Both the position numbers and the translations under genes were made by a program. Below are positions 57,001 to 64,000 of a DNA stretch of 64,000 bases, in pieces. The notes beneath the pieces are model-generated. The model was given only the letters and a program-made list of their open reading frames with translations, ran no database searches and was not told the origin of the DNA. The stretch spans positions 62,610,777 to 62,674,776 of the forward strand of contig CM057002.1 of NCBI GenBank assembly GCA_029891345.1, read 5' to 3'. Source of the stretch: Dryococelus australis. Taxonomy: Eukaryota > Arthropoda > Insecta > Phasmatodea > Phasmatidae. Position 1 is the first letter of the stretch, and every line of letters begins with the position of its first letter.

Positions 57001-58388
57001 AGGTTAACTTGACAGTACAGTAGAGAAAACGACAAAGCAGATACCCACTTTGAATAAATTTCGTTTATTTTACTTTTCATTTCCTTTTGTATTGCAGTTT
57101 TTTAAATTAGAAATACTTAAAAACCCTGATGGCAATATGAGAAAAGCTATAAAGACAACACACTATCCTAACAACGCTTAAAGTGGTCATGCCTAGCCTA
57201 CTTGAACCCTTTTACGGTTACGTGACATAGCTTGCCAGTGTCTGAATATACTGATTTCAAAATAAAATTAATTAAACTGTTCTCTGTAGTAAATATTACG
57301 TTAAAACAAATTGTGCTCTCACTAAACTGTCTAGTTCTGGTAGAAACTACTCTTATCACAGGTTTTACAGTGGGCGTATGTGTGCTGGAAATTTACGTAC
57401 TTATAAAAGTCAAGATGGCGTCGCTTGTGTACTAACGCTAACGGACATCGAGCTGAATCAAACTGTAAATAAAATTAGGTCTAGATGAAAATGTCGGATC
57501 TTTTGGGAGGACTTATCTTTTAATCACCAAGCGGATTGAAGGTAGGATGCTCTTGCAGGATTTGGCGTAGCAGGATTAAGATGGAGATACGTGGAGCTCC
57601 GCTCTACACGTACGTAGACGGCGTGTTTAAACTATCTAGCTCCTGACCACTTAACCCCGCGAATGGGCGACCATTGACACAAGCTCCATTGCTGGTTACA
57701 AATTTACTTAAAAGTTGGTTCAGGGACACGTCTACACGCCCTAAAACTAATTTAAAGTCCTACCTCTCCGTCCACTTCAGACGGGAGGTCCTGCCCTACG
57801 TCTGACGCCGTTGGAGACTGCTAGCGAAGAGAGCGTTAGTCTCTGCAGTTAGTCTAACGATCTAAATGAAGAAAAACCAAAGAATACGTGATCTCAGAAC
57901 TGAGATGTAATACGATAAAAAGTATGAAGACTTTCAAAATTGAGATCACACCAAAAATAAATATTGATTATAAACAAATAAATACACACTGAAAAATGAA
58001 CTAGCCTATCAAAATTACACATAAATATTATTGCCACCATACATCTAAGTTTTAAAAATCTTACGTGATAAAAGAAATAAAATTAATAAAAATAAATAAA
58101 ATTTACATATGCAGTTGAAATCATATAAGTGACATGTGTGAAAAATATTAGATAAAATCTCGCATGACAATATGTGTAGCAATAAGAATAGGAAAAATAA
58201 TATAAGTTAATTGTATGCATAAAAACCATATTTTCCTGGGTGTTACAGGTAATTTTCCCATAATTTATTACAAAAATTAAAAGCGACTTTCAATGTCCGT
58301 AAAATTGGGAACAACCTGCAACTATTTACTTATGTAGAACAGGTGGCATGCCATCTGGTCCATGCTTGTCTCACTGAAATCTAATATA
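54099..58388. other. No gene recognised; scattered simple repeats
   Basis: Mostly AT-rich. A (gaaa)n run lies at 55019-55042. A tRNA-like B box on the minus strand (acggttcaattccctctc near 55332) may be an old SINE head. The block 57530-57850 is somewhat GC-rich. No convincing exon. Confidence 0.4.
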
Positions 58389-58634
58389 TAGAGACCAGAA
58401 GAATTCGCGGATTCATTTGGGACAAGCTAGAATTCAAACCACGCGTGTTGATATAAATTAAGCCATTGAGCCACGCGGTGTGTGACACCTCGTGGAGAAT
58501 GGTGCCCAATTGTCGCCTTCTACCGTGCCAGCAGACAACCAATGTGCAGTCTACATCGGCATATTTGTACCCAAGACTGTAGATTCTAGCCTGCATGTAT
58601 TTGAACTCGCGAATTTCTCGCGTCACGTGTCTCC
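58389..58634. mobile_element. MITE-like element with family-C-type termini
   Basis: Left tagagaccagaagaattcgc and right gaactcgcgaatttctcgcg ... gtgtctc are inverted matches of the kind seen in MITE family C. The interior differs. A tRNA-like A/B-box pair on the minus strand (ggtttgaattcta near 58434; gtggctcaatggc near 58467) lies inside it. Confidence 0.5.
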
Positions 58635-58720
58635 GTTTATGCTCAGTATTGTCTAGAGAGTCTGATAAACAGACGCCAAGCTGAAGAGAAAGGGGAAATA
58701 ATAAACTGACATACCTATAT

Positions 58721-59139
58721 ATGCTGTTCACGGTAAAATTAGCACATTTGAAAGCCCTGCTAAAGATCTACTTGGAATACACGCTCTGCATTCTTCCGCC
58801 TTATGTAAAATTAACGTTGTCATTGGCCTCATAACTTTATTCATGCATCGGTCAAGTAAAATTTGAAATTATTACGAAAGTAAATATACAGATCTGCTCA
58901 TTTTTACACTTCGATGCATTTTGAAAGAAAAATAAAGCGAAAGTAAAGTTTAAGTTATCACATATGGTTACCTAACACTTATATTCGACGTTAAAAATAT
59001 GGAACTATTTTCCATTCATCGTTACCAACTTTACTGGGAAATTGACACTCACTGCGCCTATTAAAATATACGTATTCAGGGGCAGTAACACATTTCTAAG
59101 GTTCATTTTTAAAGTGCTCACTTTTTCGTGAACAGCCTT
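58721..59139 (-). mobile_element. MITE family A, long form (copy 9)
   Basis: Left tgctgttcacggtaaaatta, right ctcactttttcgtgaacagc. Interior tgcatcggtcaagtaaaatt and atcgttaccaactttactgg. Confidence 0.88.
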
Positions 59140-59690
59140 TACATGAAATCTATATCGATCTCGAATGAACTTCCAATATTATTCTCTCGTACACTTGGGC
59201 CGTAAGAAGTCAGGCGCATTTCCCAAAGTGCTACACCCTCTATATGTGCAGCTGTATCACTTCTCTCACTCCTGATATCTGCTCGGGCGCTGTTGATAGT
59301 TTCCCCTAATTTGGTTTATTTGTCTGCGACTCTACACGGTCGAGCGGCTGTCTTGTAATCGGTTATGCGAACTTCGGCAACCTGCCGTGCAAAGTTAGTT
59401 CGCAGGAAGATGTATATGTTTCGTAACTACCTTATTTAGTTTTCCCGAATCTGTGTGTATGTGTGTTGTGCGGCCTCACTGTTCGGCATTCTCTTCGAGT
59501 TTGTGAGGAGAGTTAAACATAACGTTACCTTTAAAATTCATCCTTGAGAGCCACCTTCCCCCACATTATGTGCATGTTCTATTTGACACATTTTATACGC
59601 ATGCTTTTTATTCAGAATATTTCTAATTAAAATTTTCCTATTAATAGTTATGTTTTTAATAATTAACGTCAGCATAAAAAGCCTGATTGA
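59140..59690. other. No feature recognised
   Basis: Plain non-coding DNA. Confidence 0.35.
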
Positions 59691-61010
59691 AATTGTTTAA
59701 TAGATATACCAAGAACATGAAAATATTTATATGGCCACCGTTTTAAAATTTTTTGTCTGACCCCATTTAAATCCGTAAATATACTTGGAATTCTGCACGC
59801 ATGCAAAATTTTGTGGAAATTACTCGAATTATTCCGCAAATGTGACAAAATGTTCAGTTTACTCACCTGAGATTATTTTGCAAACAATCTGACCAAAGAT
59901 GATCTCTGCATGCAAATCTGTTGATTTGATTGGCCCTCGAGATATGGCATACAACCTCCATCGATCAAGGGACGATCTTCATAAATGGAGGGCGAAAAGT
60001 TATATATTAGCACATTCGATTATTGTCATAGACAAAATATACAAAGTTAAATTAAAATCGGTTACATAGGTTCGTAAATATAGCACATTAAGGTAAAATT
60101 TTTGTTTACGCACCATTCAAAAATAAGAGACTTACATACTTAAAACATGTAAATTAATATAGCCAACCTCAGTACAACTTCTTCGCCTAATTTGAAATAC
60201 ATTGGTTGATTGTTTCCCCAGATACAGCATAAAAACTATATTATTTAATGTGGGGCTATTTTACAAGATGGCGGAGAAATTAGGATTCGCATAGATAGTT
60301 TTGATGGATATAACTGATGCTGCCAGCAAACAAAATTAAGTTTAATTTTTTTGTGCAGTTTCATAGATAAAAAAAATACGGAGCTGAAATATTTATATGG
60401 CCGCCATTTTGAAAATATCAATGTCTGACAAACTCAAAAATTTATCAGGTTACATAGCCTGCCATAGTGATAATTTTTTTGCCAAATTTGGTAGAAATCG
60501 GTTGTTTTTTTGAGATTACATAATTTCAGTTTGTCAAGTGATACTATTTTACAAAATGACAGAAAAACGAGATTTTGTGTGCACATATATGATTGTTATA
60601 ATATAAACAGCCATTATACAAAGATTAATTGAAATTAATAACATGGTTTCGACGATATACCATACAAAACTAAAGTACATTTATGGCCGCCATTTTGAAA
60701 ATAAGTGTCTGGCATACTTGAAACATATTTGTACATATCAACTGCGGCATTACTACTTGATTACCAAATTTGGTAGGAATCTGTCAATTGTGTCTCGAGA
60801 AATTACACAAAAGCTTGATTAATTCGTGTAGCGCTATTTTACAAAATGGTGGACAAAAGTGTTTTTTTTGCGTATTTTATGCTTGTAATAGATACTGCCA
60901 ACGTAGAAAATTTAGTTGAAACTGGACAAATGCTATGGTAGTTATAACGAATAAACCTAAAATATTTATATGACCGTCATTCTGAAAATAAGAGCCTAAT
61001 ACATTTTAAT
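59691..61010 (+). repeat. Diverged tandem array, period about 287 bp, five units
   Basis: The landmark atggccgccattttgaaaat (or close variants) occurs at 59731, about 60106, 60397, 60683 and 60970. The last three intervals are 291, 286 and 287. Each unit then has ccaaatttggtaggaatcgg- and acaaaatggcggacaaa-like words. The words resemble LINE 3'-tail sequence. No coding. Confidence 0.75.
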
Positions 61011-61021
61011 TACTAATTTTA

Positions 61022-61072
61022 CCCTGACTTGGTGGGAGGCGAGTAGTCAAACCACTTCACCACCGCGGCTAT
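61022..61072 (-). mobile_element. tRNA-derived SINE, family 1 head fragment
   Basis: On the minus strand gccgcggtggtgaagtggtt and gactactcgcctcccaccaa form the start of the SINE; the body is missing. Confidence 0.65.
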
Positions 61073-61151
61073 CCCTTATTCGAAATATGAAATCTAATCT
61101 CATATACGACGTAACTGAGAATGTTCGTCGTTTTATTTATTCTGACTGATA

Positions 61152-61497
61152 CAGGCTGTTCACGGTAAAATGAGCCTTATCTAAAATTAACATTGTCATG
61201 GGCCTCGTCACCTTATTCATGCGTCGGTCAAGCGAAACTGAGAAATTATTATAAATGTAAGTATTTTACAAATCTGCCCATTATTATACGTCAACACATT
61301 AAAAAAAAACAGAAAACAAAAGATATAATTTAAGTTACCACAAATGATGACTTAACACTTTTTATTCGATGTTAAGATATGGAACTACTTTCCACCCTTC
61401 GTTGCCAACTTTACTGGGCTCAGGGGCAGGCAGGCAGGGGCAGTGACTTTTTTCTAAGGTTCATTTTAAAAGTGCTCACTTTATCGTGAACAGGCTT
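61152..61497 (-). mobile_element. MITE family A, long form (copy 10, internal deletion)
   Basis: Left aggctgttcacggtaaaatg, right ctcactttatcgtgaacagg. A deletion near the left end removes the part between gagc and cttatctaaaattaacattg. Confidence 0.88.
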
Positions 61498-62117
61498 TAG
61501 TCGAGATGCTTGCGACGGAGATATTTTTAACTTGACTACTGTGCTGCAGTCAACATGTGGAAGAAATAAAAATAAAAAAGATACTCGGAAACGCAGCGAA
61601 TTTCCTCCAGATTGAATGGGAATGGAGGGACATCGAGAAGGATGAGGCCACGTCAGCGAACTCGGGGCAACGAACGACCTTGACACGATTCCACCCCGCG
61701 ACGGATGCGATCGCGAAACCGAGGGGTGGGATGAAGGGAGGGAAATTTCGACGGATGTGGGAAGGGAAGTTTGCGCGGAGGCAACGTGGTCGTAAAACAA
61801 GCTCAGGGCGTGAGGCCTCTCTCCGCGGAGGGATCTTCTGCAGCACATGCCGTTGCATCTCGTTGGTCTTCTTTCGACGTCGGCAGGAGCCCGCCTCGTT
61901 TGACTCCTCGCCGCGACACGCCCTGGAAGTAAAACCCTCCACGGGAGATACGACCGACTGATACAAAACATAGGACGTCTCTCCGCTTACCCGCTATGTG
62001 AGCTGAAACCGCCAGACGACCGATCGGGGCAGTACGTATTTCGCTTCCTCCTCGGGGACGAGCGAGTAGATCTGCGGCCATCGGAATCCAACACTCTTGA
62101 CTGCTATCGAGTGAGCG
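61498..62117. other. CpG-rich block between a MITE and a SINE
   Basis: GC- and CpG-rich, with frames of 130-190 residues open on both strands. Those frames also run into the flanking MITE or SINE, so they are not genes as they stand. Arginine-rich translations and absence of a domain argue against coding. It may be a promoter-type island or an unclassified element. Confidence 0.35.
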
Positions 62118-62352
62118 GAGTGTGAGTGAAGAGATTTGGCCGGCTGTTAACATCGATGTCTTGAGAGCCGACGAGGCCGAAGCGGGGCGAGGAGTAGAAG
62201 AAAGACGTAAACGGGAGATCCCGTAGAAAAAACCTACCGACCAGCGGCATCGTCCGGCACGATTTCCACTTGCGAAAACCCCACCGAGAATTGAGTTCGG
62301 TTCTCCGTAGTGGGAGGCAAGTAGTCTAACCACTACACCACCGTGCTGCCCT
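62118..62352 (-). mobile_element. tRNA-derived SINE, family 1 (copy 7)
   Basis: Minus-strand copy: head gcacggtggtgtagtggtta, then the body with ccgctggtcggtaggtttt and tail agatttggccggctgttaac reading back. A poly-C/(ca)n tract (62351-62376) is directly at its head. Confidence 0.82.
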
Positions 62353-63736
62353 CCCCCCCCCCCCACACACACACACAAAACTGAAGGTTATAGGGTTTCT
62401 GCTAGTATGCATTTAAAATAAACTTCGTTTTATAATGCCACGGTTTTCATTACAGATACGGCGATAAATTTATTTGAATAAATGCAATAAAGTTTTATAA
62501 TTTTATCGGCTCATGAGTTATGCACACAGACCGAAGATCAGCCATGTTAACACTTGCTTATTTTCTGGAAACTGGAGCCTATTCCGGACATACATCCAAG
62601 ACGGACAGACAGACAAAAATTTTAAAAACCGTTATTTATGCTTCAAAATCGTTTGAATAGCATATTACTCTTAGATATTGGTATCAATTTTGATATAACG
62701 GACAGACACTTGAATTTTGTTTATTAAATTGAAAGTGTTCGTTGATTCACGAAGAGCCAAACTCTGTCACAGAATACTTAGAGGATCAGAAGCAAACTAC
62801 TATTTTTGTTTCGCGAACTCCAGCCGCACACGCCGGGAAAATGGCGGTGACTGGCCAGAATTATTCTGGAACGCCGTTGGCCGAACAGAGGTCGGTAAAA
62901 TCTTCGCGAGCCGACAGCCCAGCCAATAGAGTGCATTTCTCAGCAAGCAGTGGTTGGTTAGTCATACGCCAAATCCGTTCCTGATCTTCGCGCAGCCGAT
63001 CAGAGAATGGACAAGCCCACATCAAGATATCGTGACTAACCACCCTCAAAGGTTATGGAAAGGAACGTGAGACCGCAATCCATTGTGGCTTGTCGTTTCA
63101 ATTTTGTGGTTCTAAGCTTGATATTATTTACAAAGCTTGACATTCAGACAAGTGAGAAAATTGCATAACATCCAACGTAATCGAAGTAAGTTTAATTTGT
63201 ACAAACTGAGAAAATATATACAGTTACAATTTTATATACAAAAAAAATTTAAATCTAAAGCAGTTATTATGCCATAAATTACTTATATTTTTGTGAAAAG
63301 GAGAGAAAAATGTAAGTCCATTCAAATTACGAAAGTTCAATGATACATTTAAGCTAAATAACATAAGAACATGTCCACGTGAGCTATATAGTGCTATATC
63401 CGGCAAGGTAAATAATTATTTAGTCGTTCATGAATGTAATAACTATAGATACATTATGTAATATATTTTTTGTAAATGTACTGAAAATTAATACGTTTGG
63501 TCAAGCAATAATTCCTGAGCTCTGTGTTGCAGTCACGTAATATTTTGGTCTGCACTTAGGCCTGCTCTGTATCGTGATTATTTTTGGAACTAGTGAACAA
63601 TACGCTGTGTTGGATTGTATCTCCACTGGCCATTTATAGACAAGAGTTGCGGTTCATTCAACAAACCAGTTCATTCACAAGGAAGTCACTCAGAGCATTG
63701 CACTTTGACTTCTCGCTCTTCGTAGCCTTCATTTGC
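62353..63736. other. No feature recognised
   Basis: AT-rich, with a slightly GC-richer part at 62820-63060 that has no recognisable domain. Confidence 0.35.
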
Positions 63737-64000
63737 AGCACGGGTACAGCGGTTAGACTGCTCGCCTCCCAACTAGGCGAACCGGGTTCGATTCTAGGGG
63801 GGGGGGGGGTTGCCCCTGGATTTTCGCATGTGAGAATCGTGCCGGGCGATGCCGCTGGTCGGCGGGGTTTTCTCGGTTATCTTCCGGCTCCCCTGTCCTT
63901 GCATTCCGACACTGGTCCATACTTACCTTCCTTCATCCTCATCGGCTTGCAAGACCTCGGTGTTAAGAGCCGACTATATCTCTTCCCGCACCCTCTAAAT
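63737..64000 (+). mobile_element. tRNA-derived SINE, family 1 (copy 8, runs to window end)
   Basis: Head gcagcacgggtacagcggtt, B box cgggttcgattct, a poly-G run (63797-63810), then gaatcgtgccgggcgatgcc and ccgctggtcggcggggtttt. The end of the copy lies beyond or at the window edge. Confidence 0.85.

Noticed and set aside
61420-62378. Open frames of 134-191 residues on both strands
   Set aside because: They extend across a MITE end and a SINE and have arginine/serine-rich translations without a motif, so they are not supported as genes.
1-64000. CRISPR array, bacterial operon or phage
   Set aside because: No regularly spaced short repeats with unique spacers, no Shine-Dalgarno-type gene packing; SINEs and MITEs show the DNA is eukaryotic.

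Overview
The window looks like repeat-dense, intron/intergenic-type DNA from a large animal genome, most likely an insect or other arthropod. The evidence is an AT-rich background with no operon-like gene packing, many degraded copies of tRNA-derived SINEs, several MITE families with terminal inverted repeats, LINE 3' ends of the kind common in insects, and a Polinton/Maverick element of arthropod type. I could not identify any host protein-coding exon with confidence. Most of the longer open frames fall inside repeats or CpG-rich blocks and match nothing I recognise.

The main content is a decayed Polinton (Maverick), a virus-like self-synthesising transposon, at about 28.38-35.06 kb. Reading all frames through its stops and frameshifts gives this layout. 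On the minus strand from the left: a truncated double-jelly-roll major capsid-like protein (28380-28945), a retroviral-type integrase with a C-terminal chromodomain (about 29010-29885), and a small zinc-ribbon protein (about 29875-30052). On the plus strand: a PX-like protein (30073-31115), a parvovirus-type PLA2-like domain fused to a glycine/hydrophobic segment (31115-31715), an adenain-like cysteine protease (31720-32065), and two unrecognised reading frames (32078-32539, 32542-32664). Then come the A32/FtsK-type packaging ATPase (minus, 32726-33424), a penton/minor-capsid-like protein (plus, 33455-34187), an intact unrecognised 102-aa frame (minus, 34515-34823), and subterminal repeats (34846-35013). 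No protein-primed DNA polymerase B and no left terminal repeat are visible, so the copy is truncated and cannot be autonomous. Integrase, protease, ATPase and capsid genes together are the diagnostic Polinton set; here all except possibly the 102-aa frame carry inactivating changes.

The rest is transposon debris. One MITE family with termini close to aggctgttcacggtaaagtg is present in a long (about 400 bp) and a short (about 240 bp) form, with about 17 copies or fragments. Another pair of MITE families has termini related to ctagagacc. A tRNA-derived SINE family with a conserved body (core ccgctggtcggcgggtttt) has nine copies or substantial fragments. A second SINE family is represented by one insertion with a perfect 14-bp target duplication (53853-54098). 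A poly-A-tailed retroposed insert sits at 8767-9349 between 15-bp duplications. There is also a 0.5-kb fold-back element, a MITE with arms of about 95 bp at 47100-47383, a roughly 287-bp diverged tandem array at 59.7-61.0 kb, a roughly 77-bp tandem array at 20.9-21.1 kb, and two LTR- or promoter-like segments with TATA boxes (27.1 and 41.1 kb).

Identities of the Polinton genes rest on motif recognition by eye. Repeat families rest on direct comparison of copies within the window. The insect assignment is an inference.
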